A stretch of 64,000 nucleotides of DNA from Cyclobacteriaceae bacterium (GTDB lineage Bacteria > Bacteroidota > Bacteroidia > Cytophagales > Cyclobacteriaceae). This document shows positions 19,401 through 26,930 of the stretch, piece after piece (the first letter of the stretch is position 1; every line of letters starts with the position of its first letter). The notes beneath the pieces were generated by a model. It had not been told where the DNA came from, made no database searches, and saw only the letters and a list, made by a program, of their open reading frames with translations. The stretch spans positions 124,001-188,000 of the forward strand of contig JANQKF010000008.1 in the NCBI GenBank assembly GCA_028281285.1, in the 5' to 3' direction. The translations under genes and the position numbers were made by a program.

Positions 19401-20028
19401 AGTACCGGTAAAAGTGAATGATGGAAACCTGGATAGCGATACCTTTGAAGCAGCAATAGCTGTCGTCTCAAACGTCAAGCCAATCATTACCGGAACCACA
19501 AGGACGTTAACTACTGACTCTGAGACTCCTTTAACGATAGAATTGACCGACTTATCCGTAACAGACCCCGACAACACCTACCCTGATGATTTCACTCTGA
19601 CCGTCATGGACGGAGATAATTATACGGTGGATGATAACACCATTACCCCGGATTCTGAATTTGTGGGAAATCTTTTAGTTCCAGTTACTGTAAATGACGG
19701 TATAGTAGACAGTGATATATTCGAAATCACGGTAGAAGTTTCCATGGTTACCAGCATCGACTTGGAGGAAGTCTCAAATTCCATCACGATTTCTCCCAAT
19801 CCGGGCGATTCAGAATTAAAAGTGGTTCTGGACAACGAAATCTACCAACAAGTTAATATTCGACTTGTGAAAGTGACCGGAGAGAAAATCCTTGGTGGTA
19901 GTTTTGAAAAGAATCAAAAGGTGTTCGAAAAACGATTTGATGTCAGGCAACTCTCTTCTGGTCTTTACCTTGTCCTTATAACACAGGGAGATACTTATGG
20001 AGTGGTAAAGCGATTTATTAAACCTTAG
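16459..20028 (+). CDS. T9SS-secreted protein with delta-60 repeats and Ig-like tandem repeats
   Basis: A 1189-residue secreted protein. A signal peptide (to SQNSQAQ) is followed by about ten delta-60 repeats (phrases such as QEDGKLIFAGQF and INPDGTLDESFNP), which form a propeller-like domain, up to about residue 725. Then come four tandem Ig/cadherin-like repeats of about 92 residues, each starting PxITG and containing DDFSLIV-EGENY and VNDGxxDS. The C-terminal 75 residues are a type A sorting domain for type IX secretion (ISPNPGDSELKV to the end VVKRFIKP), so the protein is exported through the outer membrane and likely surface-anchored or released. The repeats suggest adhesion or polymer binding. 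The ATG was chosen over one 30 nt upstream because it begins the signal peptide. Confidence 0.88.
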   Translation: MKKFAHLKFFLFCLIVLSQNSQAQGVVESFRPLIKGEPIMRSMAIQEDGKLIFAGQFQTVDDQLIKNLARINPDGTLDESFNPPDLGDREIYDIAVSPSNKILLRQDRNPDLIVLNADGSIDDSYVEDASLSTKYKIAINGDKYLMVSNTSEGINLLQVNNDGSLDDSFAPADLGGGTLFYEIEILNDGKIFLSGGFTKFNEHDLTGIVRINADGTLDDTFNPGSGPDGLNKLIYDFIVQEDGKIVAVGSFTSFNGVETPAGLVRLNTDGSVDETFISTVAANHSTSNFQINQQADGKLIIGGQTKVFRLNSDGSFDNTYSVIELNQGFFVNSYVMVQGDEDKNYIVSAIVGINDSFQLGFLASDKDGNVLDVDPKIGGLPIIQDVAKQEDGKIIVVGTIYGVGDQDAFGIIRLNEDGSLDDSFAPNIDFSNSDNSRLSSIGIQSDGKIVVGGYFTNIPGSYRLIRLLPDGTLDESFQANVQGSFSDQGVSEIIVGENDELFIGGSISFANGVSLRNFVKLNADGTSFANFTTDVLTVDHRVNSIAITSDGKILIGGSYQHNTGFIFMLDENGALDDSFNNQEDLANVVNVVSILGDRILLGGESRSGGSVDRPIFMVQLDMSGNIIDEGSIAVSHATQTGDYRDILSFETEQDMIIGGAIDHVNSIEKGGIARISPNGAFHSNFPFDVKGIVNKVISYDDEHLLVFGLIERANTTRILGAAKLRLTNDVPIITGAEELSTNEDEPLELTLDALTVTDIDDIFPDDFSLIVNEGENYSVQGTTITPSSNFNGDLVVKIKVNDGEDDSPVFDLPISVLPVNDAPEITGITEELSTPEDTPIEITLANLTVDDPDNDFPEDFSLSVLEGSNYTFEGALITPSADFNGDLSVVVSVNDGELDSEQFTLPISVTPVNDKPVITGLAGELSTLVETSITLELPDFAVSDPDNTYPDDFTLIVLEGENYTLDGNTITPAAGFEGNLTVPVKVNDGNLDSDTFEAAIAVVSNVKPIITGTTRTLTTDSETPLTIELTDLSVTDPDNTYPDDFTLTVMDGDNYTVDDNTITPDSEFVGNLLVPVTVNDGIVDSDIFEITVEVSMVTSIDLEEVSNSITISPNPGDSELKVVLDNEIYQQVNIRLVKVTGEKILGGSFEKNQKVFEKRFDVRQLSSGLYLVLITQGDTYGVVKRFIKP
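18649..19743 (+). repeat. Four tandem coding repeats of about 276-279 bp
   Basis: Four consecutive in-frame units encode the Ig/cadherin-like domains of the T9SS cargo protein. Unit starts are near 18649, 18919, 19198 and 19474. The protein repeats are clearly similar, with shared PxITG, PDDF/PEDF, ITP and VNDG motifs, while the DNA has diverged, so the duplications are not recent. Confidence 0.8.
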
Positions 20029-20240
20029 AAAAACAACGTAAGTATTAAGATACAATCCCATAAATGAATGGTATTATCGCTGGCGAATCAACGACACAAT
20101 AGCGTACAAAGTTTGATTTGACGGATTTTTGTTAGATTAACAACACATCGGCCATGAAATCCCCATCGTTCAAATACAATTGGTTGAAGGAAACTGATAT
20201 TAATCACTTTCTGATATTTCACTCCTCACCTCATTCTGAT

Positions 20241-20248
20241 TAAGTTTG
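20241..20248 (+). promoter_or_regulatory. Putative -7 promoter element of the Rieske oxygenase
   Basis: TAAGTTTG matches the Bacteroidota TAnnTTTG -7 consensus and lies 19 bp before the ATG, giving a very short leader. No convincing -33 element is seen, so the call is tentative. Confidence 0.4.
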
Positions 20249-20267
20249 TGCTTTATTTTTTAAGTCA

Positions 20268-21320
20268 ATGAGTACTGTCAAATCGAAGAACCTTAGGAAT
20301 ATTTGGTATGTAGCCTGCCATGGCAGCTTACTTCAGAGAGGCAAAACCATAGAAAAAGAAATTGACAGTGAAAAAATCCTCCTTGGTCGTGATGAACATG
20401 GGAAGGCATTTGCGCTCCGCAATCAATGTCCTCATCGTGGAATCCCGTTGACGTACGGGAATTTTGATGGGAAAGAGATTGAGTGCTGTTACCATGGTTG
20501 GCGATTCAAAACCGATGGTGTCTGCTCCAAAATACCAGCCCTTCCGCCAGACTCTAAACTAGACATTAGTAAGGTTCGTGCTCCCTACTACCCCATAAGA
20601 GAGGTTCACGGCCTTATCATGATCTATTTGCCCCGAGACATGCGCAAGCCGGAAGAAATGGATGAATCGTTGTTTCCACATTTTCCACTTTCAGCAGACA
20701 AGCAATTCGATTTTGTGACGGCTGGTTTTATGGATTGCAGCCTGGACCACTCTGTCATTGGATTGATCGACCCAGCTCACGTCCCTTTCGTTCACCAGGC
20801 TTGGTTCTTCAGAAAAAAGAACAACCTTAAACTGAAAACAAAAAAATTCGCTCCCTCTCATCTCGGATTCACTATGGTGCGCCATGAGCCTTCCAAAAAC
20901 TCGGCCGCTTACAAACTCCTCAAGAAAGAGCAGACTACGGAAATAAGTTTTCAAATTCCAGGTATCCGGATCGAGCATATCAAGGTAGGTGACAATGATA
21001 TCCTGGTCATGACCACGCTCACTCCTATTAATGAGGACAAGACCGAATTGATTCAGTTCATCTATACAGATATCAAGTGGATAAAAGCTTTCAAACCCAT
21101 TTTCTACAAATTTGCGCGAACCTTTATCCAACAAGATATTGATGTGTTCAAGAAGCTAAAGGAAGGCTTATTGAATAACCCACCATTAATGTTAATGGGT
21201 GATCCTGACACCCAAGCCAAATGGTACAATGCTATTCGAACACGGTATGAAAAATGTCAGGAGGAAAAAACCCCATTCGAAAACCCAATCAAAGAGCAAA
21301 CCTTACAGTGGCAGACTTAG
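20268..21320 (+). CDS. Rieske non-heme iron oxygenase (alpha-subunit type)
   Basis: A 350-residue oxygenase with an N-terminal Rieske [2Fe-2S] domain: Cys54 and His56 in CPHRG, and Cys73 and His76 in CCYHGW. The catalytic domain has the mononuclear-iron ligands in IDPAHVPFVH (two His) with the preceding SLDHS segment, as in ring-hydroxylating oxygenases, vanillate demethylases and pheophorbide-type oxygenases. Such enzymes insert oxygen into, or demethylate, a substrate using electrons from a separate reductase. No ferredoxin or reductase gene lies nearby, so the partner must be encoded elsewhere. The substrate cannot be inferred. Confidence 0.88.
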   Translation: MSTVKSKNLRNIWYVACHGSLLQRGKTIEKEIDSEKILLGRDEHGKAFALRNQCPHRGIPLTYGNFDGKEIECCYHGWRFKTDGVCSKIPALPPDSKLDISKVRAPYYPIREVHGLIMIYLPRDMRKPEEMDESLFPHFPLSADKQFDFVTAGFMDCSLDHSVIGLIDPAHVPFVHQAWFFRKKNNLKLKTKKFAPSHLGFTMVRHEPSKNSAAYKLLKKEQTTEISFQIPGIRIEHIKVGDNDILVMTTLTPINEDKTELIQFIYTDIKWIKAFKPIFYKFARTFIQQDIDVFKKLKEGLLNNPPLMLMGDPDTQAKWYNAIRTRYEKCQEEKTPFENPIKEQTLQWQT

Positions 21321-21329
21321 GTGCCTCAA

Positions 21330-21683
21330 TCAGAGTTGAGCCCACTCCTCTTGTACCTTTCTAGGCAAGCTTTTTACAATAAGATCATAGGAATGATCAA
21401 TCAGTTCCTTAAAAAGTGAGATGGAAACGGTTCCATTGGCAAACACTGAATTCCAGTGCTGCTTATTCATATGCCAGCCGGGCTTGATGCCTACTTCACG
21501 CTCTCTTAGTTCAATGGCATACTCCGGATCACATTTGAGGTTGACAAACTCATAATCGTCTATGCCTGTTATTGCGAAGATCTTGTTCATCACCTTGAAT
21601 ACCAGCGTATCAGGTCCGAAAGGCGTTCCTTCAGTCACTCCTTTTTTTGCTAAACAATAATCTCTGAGTTCGTCAAGCTCCAT
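21330..21683 (-). CDS. MmcQ/YjbR family protein
   Basis: A 117-residue protein of the MmcQ/YjbR (CyaY-like fold) family. Characteristic parts are the N-terminal LRDYCLAKKGVTEGTPFGPD, the middle NLKCDPEYAIELRE, and GIKPGWHMNKQHWNSV, all of which match the family pattern (F....V.Kv..Kif, LK..p, P.yhmNK.hW). YjbR is described as DNA-binding from its structure, but its cellular role is not known. Its start overlaps the stop of the small membrane protein upstream by one base (TAATG), so it belongs to an ispG-led operon. Confidence 0.93.
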   Translation of the reverse strand: MELDELRDYCLAKKGVTEGTPFGPDTLVFKVMNKIFAITGIDDYEFVNLKCDPEYAIELREREVGIKPGWHMNKQHWNSVFANGTVSISLFKELIDHSYDLIVKSLPRKVQEEWAQL

Positions 21684-21901
21684 TACATGCGGGAAATAAA
21701 TCGAGCGATGATGACAATCAAGGCAATAAGAAACATGATCATGGAAATCTTATTGATGCCATGCATCATTTTCAAGTTGAAATTCTTAGGTCGATTCGTG
21801 TCCTTCTTTCTGAAATAATAGCCAAGCACTTCCCCAAAGTTGAAATACTCTTTCACTGGCATTTTCTCCTCTTTCTGTGTTTTATTTTCCTCTGACATCA
21901 T
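21683..21901 (-). CDS. Small single-pass membrane protein (DUF6728-like)
   Basis: A 72-residue protein with a lysine- and glutamate-rich N-terminus, the phrase YFNFGEVLGYYFRKKD followed by NFNLKMMHGINKISM, and one C-terminal transmembrane helix (ISMIMFLIALIVIIARFI). Similar small proteins occur beside ispG in Cytophagales and I recall them as DUF6728, but this was not checked. It starts 4 nt after the ispG stop and overlaps the next gene by one base. Two ATG codons in tandem can serve as start; the first is given. Function unknown. Confidence 0.7.
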   Translation of the reverse strand: MMSEENKTQKEEKMPVKEYFNFGEVLGYYFRKKDTNRPKNFNLKMMHGINKISMIMFLIALIVIIARFISRM

Positions 21902-21904
21902 TCC

Positions 21905-23890
21905 TTAATTTTCTTCCAATACTAGCTCAGGCTCTACCCATTGCCCGTCTTCTCTTATTATTTCAATCAATTCATCTACAGCATTTTCGGAAGGCACCCC
22001 TCTTTTCACAACTTCTTGCCCTTTATAAAGGGTGATTTTTCCTTTGCCTGAACCCACGTAGCCATAGTCGGCATCCGCCATTTCTCCGGGACCATTGACA
22101 ATACATCCCATAATTCCAATCTTCACCCCTTTTAAATGGTCAGTCCTTTGACGAATCATTGCTGTCGTTTCCTGAAGATCAAAAAGCGTTCTACCGCAAG
22201 ATGGACAAGAAATATACTCAGTTTTGGTCATTCGTGTACGGGCCGCCTGTAGAATACCAAATCCCGTCTCGTTCTTAATTTTCAAATCGTTAAGTAGATC
22301 CGACTTGTCCTTAAATTCACTGGCTTCGAGCATAATACCATCACCAAATCCATCAATCAATAATCCACCAATATCTGTAGATCCATGGATCAAGAATTCT
22401 TCCTCGTCACCAATTTCATAGTTTCTCACAATGATCACTGGCGTATAGAGTTTCCTTTTTTCTAGCTCAAAGAAGAACCTCCTCAAAGCCGGCATGGCGT
22501 GCCGATTTGTTGTCTCAAGAAGCAGAACAAGGTTGGATGCCTCCAACACCATCATAACTTCCTCGGTAAGCTGATCGGCATTAAGTCTGAGAAAGTTCAC
22601 CTCATCATCACTCGATTCAGCTGTTAAAAGCTGATCAAAGGAATAAAGAGGGTGTTTGTTGGTTTTGTCTTTTAATTCCTTCCAGGTAGGATAATCAACT
22701 ATTTCCCTCAAGCCATTGGGGAGCATAAAGGGAATAGGGGCCGCTCCTGAATAGACATAGTCGCAACCCTGATCGTTCATTCGCCATTTATCAGGTTCAG
22801 GAAGGTAAAAATGACCAATGCTCTTAAGGTCTCTGTAATCCGGGTTCTCGAGCCCACTCAGGTCGGCAATAACACGTGGTACGTTTCGTGCCCCGATGTT
22901 GACCACTTCCCTGGTTTCTCTCTTGTGATAACGATAGGGGTCCACCGGACTATCGCTGATTTCTGAAATGCTATCATGTCCTGACCGATGATCATAACGC
23001 TCTATCAGCTTTCGAGCCACAGGTGCTTCAAGCTCCGGTTCTTCTGTCAAAGAGACTCTGACAGTATCGCCTAAACCATCCTCCAATAAAGTCCCAATAC
23101 CAACTGCTGACTTTATTCTTCCATCCTCTGCTTCTCCAGCTTCAGTCACTCCAAGGTGAAGCGGATAAGGCTTCATGCCTTCCTCCTCCATCTTTTGAAC
23201 CAGTAGTCTATAGGCCTGGACCATTACCTGCGTATTACTGGCTTTCATGGAAAGAACGATCTCATGATAGTTTTCCTCCTCGCAAACTCGGAGAAACTCC
23301 AGTGCTGATTCAACCATTCCAAGTGGGGTATCACCATATCGGCTCATAATTCGATCGGACAGTGAACCATGGTTAGTCCCGATCCGCATGGCCGTCCCAT
23401 TTTCTTTACAGATTCTAACCAGTGGTAAAAATCGATCTCTTATTCTTTCTAATTCCGCCTGATAGGTAGCATCGGTAAATTCTATATTCTCGAACTTCTT
23501 CTTGTCAGCGTAATTCCCCGGGTTCACCCTGACTTTTTCAACAATCCTGGCAGCCAATTCAGCGGCATTTGGTGTAAAATGAATATCAGCCACCAGAGGC
23601 GTTTTGTATCCTCGCTTTCTTAGCTCGTCTTTGATATTTCGTAGGTTCTCCGCTTCCTTCAAGCTAGGTGCAGTGATTCGCACAATTTCACAACCTGCCT
23701 CTATCATCCGAATGGATTGCTCAACCGAACCTAAGGTATCCATAGTATCCACGGTAGTCATTGACTGGACCACAATGGGATTGTCACCTCCTACAATTAC
23801 ATCTCCAATAGTTACAGGAATAGTCTTTCTTCGACTATAAGAGACCAAGCTGTTACAGTATTGCCTAGCAAGAGAAATCGATGTATCCAT
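21905..23890 (-). CDS. ispG: 4-hydroxy-3-methylbut-2-enyl-diphosphate synthase (IspG/GcpE), long form
   Basis: A 661-residue enzyme of the MEP pathway that converts MEcPP to HMBPP. The N-terminal TIM-barrel part is clear (VIVGGDNPIVVQSMTTVDT, then VRVNPGNY and LHLGVTEAGE). The C-terminal [4Fe-4S] domain carries CPSCGRT and the motif GCIVNGPGE, giving the three cluster cysteines and the Glu ligand. Between them lies an insertion of about 270 residues absent from the roughly 370-residue E. coli enzyme; this three-domain form is shared by Bacteroidota, Chlamydiae and plants. It leads an operon with two small genes and is the isoprenoid source for the carotenoid and quinone routes. Confidence 0.97.
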   Translation of the reverse strand: MDTSISLARQYCNSLVSYSRRKTIPVTIGDVIVGGDNPIVVQSMTTVDTMDTLGSVEQSIRMIEAGCEIVRITAPSLKEAENLRNIKDELRKRGYKTPLVADIHFTPNAAELAARIVEKVRVNPGNYADKKKFENIEFTDATYQAELERIRDRFLPLVRICKENGTAMRIGTNHGSLSDRIMSRYGDTPLGMVESALEFLRVCEEENYHEIVLSMKASNTQVMVQAYRLLVQKMEEEGMKPYPLHLGVTEAGEAEDGRIKSAVGIGTLLEDGLGDTVRVSLTEEPELEAPVARKLIERYDHRSGHDSISEISDSPVDPYRYHKRETREVVNIGARNVPRVIADLSGLENPDYRDLKSIGHFYLPEPDKWRMNDQGCDYVYSGAAPIPFMLPNGLREIVDYPTWKELKDKTNKHPLYSFDQLLTAESSDDEVNFLRLNADQLTEEVMMVLEASNLVLLLETTNRHAMPALRRFFFELEKRKLYTPVIIVRNYEIGDEEEFLIHGSTDIGGLLIDGFGDGIMLEASEFKDKSDLLNDLKIKNETGFGILQAARTRMTKTEYISCPSCGRTLFDLQETTAMIRQRTDHLKGVKIGIMGCIVNGPGEMADADYGYVGSGKGKITLYKGQEVVKRGVPSENAVDELIEIIREDGQWVEPELVLEEN

Positions 23891-23908
23891 TCAGGGTATT
23901 GATTGCTT

Positions 23909-23916
23909 CAAAGTTA
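23909..23916 (-). promoter_or_regulatory. Putative -7 promoter element of ispG
   Basis: On the minus strand TAACTTTG fits the TAnnTTTG consensus and lies 18 nt upstream of the ispG ATG. The 75-bp intergenic region is shared with the divergent VOC gene. A -33 TTG is not clearly present. Confidence 0.45.
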
Positions 23917-23965
23917 ACCCTAATGCACTAAAAATGTTATTTTGGAATGACTTAAACACTCCCCT

Positions 23966-24340
23966 ATGAGAATTAACTTTCTTGATCATGTCGCTATTCG
24001 GGTCAGTGATATGGAAAAATCTGCCGTTTGGTATGAAAATGTTCTTGGCCTCTCTCGGTTCAATGATCCAAATAATTGGGGGGAAGCTCCTTATATGATG
24101 ACTGCGGGTGAATCCGGAATTGCCATATTCCCCAAAAAAAGTGATGATGATTTAGATTATATAAACTCCAGAATACACATTGCCTTCAATGTAGACAACA
24201 ATAGTTTCGAGACTTTCAAAAAGTCATTGAATCATAAAGGAATTGAATTCTCTCTGGAAGATCACTACTATTGTCATTCCTTATATATCAAGGACCCCGA
24301 TGGTTATACGATTGAGCTTACCACAAGAGTAACCGAATAA
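23966..24340 (+). CDS. VOC family (glyoxalase-like) protein
   Basis: A 124-residue vicinal-oxygen-chelate protein. The N-terminal LDHVAIRVSDMEKSAVWYENVLGL is the classic start of a glyoxalase/bleomycin-resistance fold, and the C-terminal YIKDPDGYTIELTT gives the conserved Glu metal ligand. The residue HIAF in the middle supplies a further candidate ligand. Two beta-alpha-beta-beta-beta modules fit in the length. Substrate unknown; possible roles include glyoxalase, dioxygenase or epimerase chemistry. It is divergent from ispG and convergent with an SDR gene 4 nt away. Confidence 0.85.
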   Translation: MRINFLDHVAIRVSDMEKSAVWYENVLGLSRFNDPNNWGEAPYMMTAGESGIAIFPKKSDDDLDYINSRIHIAFNVDNNSFETFKKSLNHKGIEFSLEDHYYCHSLYIKDPDGYTIELTTRVTE

Positions 24341-24344
24341 TTGA

Positions 24345-25052
24345 TCAAATATCGCCCAGTTGAGGCCTTAGTATTACTTCCTCCAATACCGTATGAGGTG
24401 ACAAGGAATACGCAGCAAAAATGGTATCTGCGATATCTGCGGCTTTCATGAAACGCGACTCTGGCAGATCCACACCTTCCCAGCTTGCCGTATAGGTAGC
24501 ACCAGGTAGAATTGAAGTTACTCTAACACCATGTGGTTTCATTTCTTCTCTCAGGGCCTTGGTGAAACCAAGTAGCGCAAACTTTGAGATTGAATAACTG
24601 CCTCCATTGTCGTAGGCCTGTATACCGGCTATCGAACCCGTTGTGAAGATATGACCAGATTTGTTGGCTATCATTCCTTCAATCAGTGCCCGGGTAAGGT
24701 AATAGGCGCTGTAAAGGTTAGTCTCAATCATCAATTCGAGGTTTCCCTCCTCTTCATTATGAACTGATCCTGGGAAGAAAACCCCGGTGTTGTTTAGCAA
24801 TACATCTACAGGCTTGTTCAAAGACTTTATGAAGTCGGCAAAGCCAAGCACTTGATCCTTCTTTGACAAATCAGCTTGCTCTGCCCAAATTCTTGCGCTG
24901 GAGAAGCTGGATTTCACCTCATAAACCAAGTTGTCCAAATCAGCCTGTTTCCTGGCACAAGTGACCACATCAAATCCTTCTGAAAGAAATTTCATTACAG
25001 TAGCCCTTCCAATTCCTTTGGTTCCACCGGTGATGACTGCGAGCTTATTCAT
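24345..25052 (-). CDS. Short-chain dehydrogenase/reductase
   Basis: A 235-residue classical SDR. The N-terminal cofactor motif is TGGTKGIGRA, followed by the NNTG-type motif LLNNTGVF, a catalytic Ser in TGSIAGIQ, and the active-site YSISK. The pattern and length resemble FabG/sepiapterin-reductase-like oxidoreductases using NAD(P)H. The substrate cannot be told. It stands alone on its strand, and the 160 bp before its start are shared with the divergent mlaE gene. Confidence 0.92.
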   Translation of the reverse strand: MNKLAVITGGTKGIGRATVMKFLSEGFDVVTCARKQADLDNLVYEVKSSFSSARIWAEQADLSKKDQVLGFADFIKSLNKPVDVLLNNTGVFFPGSVHNEEEGNLELMIETNLYSAYYLTRALIEGMIANKSGHIFTTGSIAGIQAYDNGGSYSISKFALLGFTKALREEMKPHGVRVTSILPGATYTASWEGVDLPESRFMKAADIADTIFAAYSLSPHTVLEEVILRPQLGDI

Positions 25053-25213
25053 TGATTGGTAATAATTTAGGGATTTGCCGTTAAGTATGAGGGAGAATGA
25101 TCAATCCTTTAAATGAAGATTCAAGGAATGATTTCACCCAAGTTTTGTTATTTTACCGCAATATAACCATTCGCTTTGGTCAATATTCGGAGCGGGTCAA
25201 GTTAATCTAATAC

Positions 25214-25945
25214 ATGCGCAGAGTAGGTCAGTATATTATGTTTCTGGGTGCTTTATTCAGGAACCCTGAGTCTTTCAGAACCTATGTAAGGCTGACTTTT
25301 GACGAATGTATTTATGTAGGATGGAATTCCATTGTCCTCGTTACTATTATATCCCTTTTTATAGGAGCAGTGACCATGCTTCAAACGGCTTACAACATTG
25401 TTAGCCCATTTATCCCTGATTCTGTCATCGGGCTTATTGTAAGGGAGACTGTTATTTCAGAATTGGCACCTACAATTACGGCAATTGTCTTTGCCGGTAA
25501 AGTGGGTTCCAGCATAGCCGGTAACCTGGGTACTATGCGGATTACAGAACAAATTGATGCCCTGGAGGTGATGGGAATCAATTCTGTCTCCTACCTCGTT
25601 TTGCCTAAAATCCTCGCCACGCTGATCACGTATCCAATGTTGGTAGTAATGGCTGCTTTTCTTGGTATATCCGGGGGTTATATTGCTGCCGAGGTAACTG
25701 CCGTTGTGGCACCTGTTGATTATGTGCAAGGATTGACCACCCAGTTCAATCCTTTTATTGGCACGTTCGCCATTATTAAGTCCTTGGTATTTGCGTTTTC
25801 AATCTCTTCAATTTCCGCCTTTATGGGATACTATACCAAAGGTGGGGCTCTCGAAGTAGGTCAGGCAAGTACAAAAGCAGTAACAGTGAGTTGTATTGCA
25901 ATTCTATTTGGTGATTTTCTATTAGCACAATTACTCCTGAACTAA
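25214..25945 (+). CDS. mlaE: MlaE-type ABC transporter permease
   Basis: A 243-residue inner-membrane permease of the MlaE/YrbE family, part of MCE-type lipid transporters that keep the outer membrane asymmetric. About five membrane segments are visible. The conserved central stretch VFAGKVGSSIAGNLGTMRITEQIDAL is diagnostic (G..G..i.ae.gtM...eqidal), as is LEVGQASTKAVTVSC near the C-terminus. Its stop is directly followed by the mlaF ATG without any spacer. No MlaD (MCE) gene is present downstream, where it is often found. Confidence 0.93.
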   Translation: MRRVGQYIMFLGALFRNPESFRTYVRLTFDECIYVGWNSIVLVTIISLFIGAVTMLQTAYNIVSPFIPDSVIGLIVRETVISELAPTITAIVFAGKVGSSIAGNLGTMRITEQIDALEVMGINSVSYLVLPKILATLITYPMLVVMAAFLGISGGYIAAEVTAVVAPVDYVQGLTTQFNPFIGTFAIIKSLVFAFSISSISAFMGYYTKGGALEVGQASTKAVTVSCIAILFGDFLLAQLLLN

Positions 25946-26698
25946 ATGATTGAGATCTCCAACATATGCAAATCCTTTGAAGGAAAAACCGTGATCAAGA
26001 ATATCTCAAGTAGATTCGAGCCTGGTAAAACCAACCTGATTATCGGTGCGAGTGGTTCCGGTAAAAGCGTTTTGGTGAAGAATATTGTTGGCCTTTTCCA
26101 ACCTGATTCGGGAGACATTTTGTATGACGGCAGAGATTTCATTAATGCAGATCGTGATACAAAAACGGAAATAAGAAGAGAGATAGGCATGCTCTTTCAA
26201 GGGGGTGCATTATTTGATTCCATGAATGTGGAACGGAATGTAAAGTTCCCACTTGATGTGCTGACCAGAATGTCAGAGGAAGAGAAATTAGATAGGGTCA
26301 ATTTCTGTTTGAAGCGAGTTAAGTTAGAAAATACCAATAAGAGAATGCCTTCAGAAATTAGTGGTGGCATGCAAAAAAGGGTAGGAATTGCCCGGGCGAT
26401 TGTAAACAATTCCAAATATCTCTTTTGTGATGAGCCAAACTCCGGTCTTGACCCTCAAACATCTATTCAGATTGACCGACTGCTTCAAGAAATTACGGAT
26501 GAGTACAATATCACAACTATCATTGTGACGCACGATATGAATTCCGTAATGGAGATTGGAGAATATATCCTTTTCATTTGCAACAGCCACAAACTATGGG
26601 AAGGTAACAATGAAGATATCATCCATTCCGGGGTTCAGGAATTAGATGATTTTGTCTTCGCCAATAATATGATGCGTAGGTTCAGAGAACTAAGCTAA
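25946..26698 (+). CDS. mlaF: MlaF-type ABC transporter ATP-binding protein
   Basis: A 250-residue ABC ATPase that pairs with the MlaE permease. Walker A is GASGSGKS (about residues 33-40), the signature is EISGGMQKRVGIARA, Walker B is YLFCDEP, and the switch His lies in VTHDMNS. The sequence resembles MlaF/Ttg2A lipid-transport ATPases, including the phrase MLFQGGALFDSM in the Q-loop region, which is typical of this subfamily. It begins immediately after the mlaE stop. The following 230 bp contain no gene. Confidence 0.95.
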   Translation: MIEISNICKSFEGKTVIKNISSRFEPGKTNLIIGASGSGKSVLVKNIVGLFQPDSGDILYDGRDFINADRDTKTEIRREIGMLFQGGALFDSMNVERNVKFPLDVLTRMSEEEKLDRVNFCLKRVKLENTNKRMPSEISGGMQKRVGIARAIVNNSKYLFCDEPNSGLDPQTSIQIDRLLQEITDEYNITTIIVTHDMNSVMEIGEYILFICNSHKLWEGNNEDIIHSGVQELDDFVFANNMMRRFRELS

Positions 26699-26930
26699 TT
26701 CAAAAATTTCCCAAAAGAGGGCTGAGGTCCAGCGTCAGCGTGACCATCGACAGTATTAATCGTGCCATAGCAAGGAGATGGCTCCTCGATGGTTTGATGG
26801 TGGCTACTTTTTCTTTGCTACTTTATTCGAAATCCATTGCTTCAGGCACTCATGAATCTCGCTAGCTCGATTTCTTTTGGTGGTCAAAAGAAAGTAGAAT
26901 GCGGCCAACAAAGTGATTCTAAGAAAGCCT
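26699..26930. other. Intergenic region with inverted repeat
   Basis: Between mlaF and the rhodanese gene there is no convincing reading frame. At 26872-26893 there is an inverted repeat TTTCTTTTG / CAAAAGAAA with a short loop, followed by GTAG, and a related CTACTTTTTCTTTGCTACTTT run at 26804-26823. Such TTCTTTTG..CAAAAGAAAGTA units occur as dispersed intergenic repeats in many Bacteroidota. No T-tract follows the stem, so it is not a typical terminator. Confidence 0.45.

Noticed and set aside
18552..19835. Series of minus-strand frames opposite the Ig-like repeats
   Set aside because: They are mirror frames of a repetitive coding sequence and have regular spacing for that reason.
20154..20243. 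29-codon plus-strand frame before the Rieske oxygenase
   Set aside because: No codon or family support, and the predicted promoter element lies inside its stop region.
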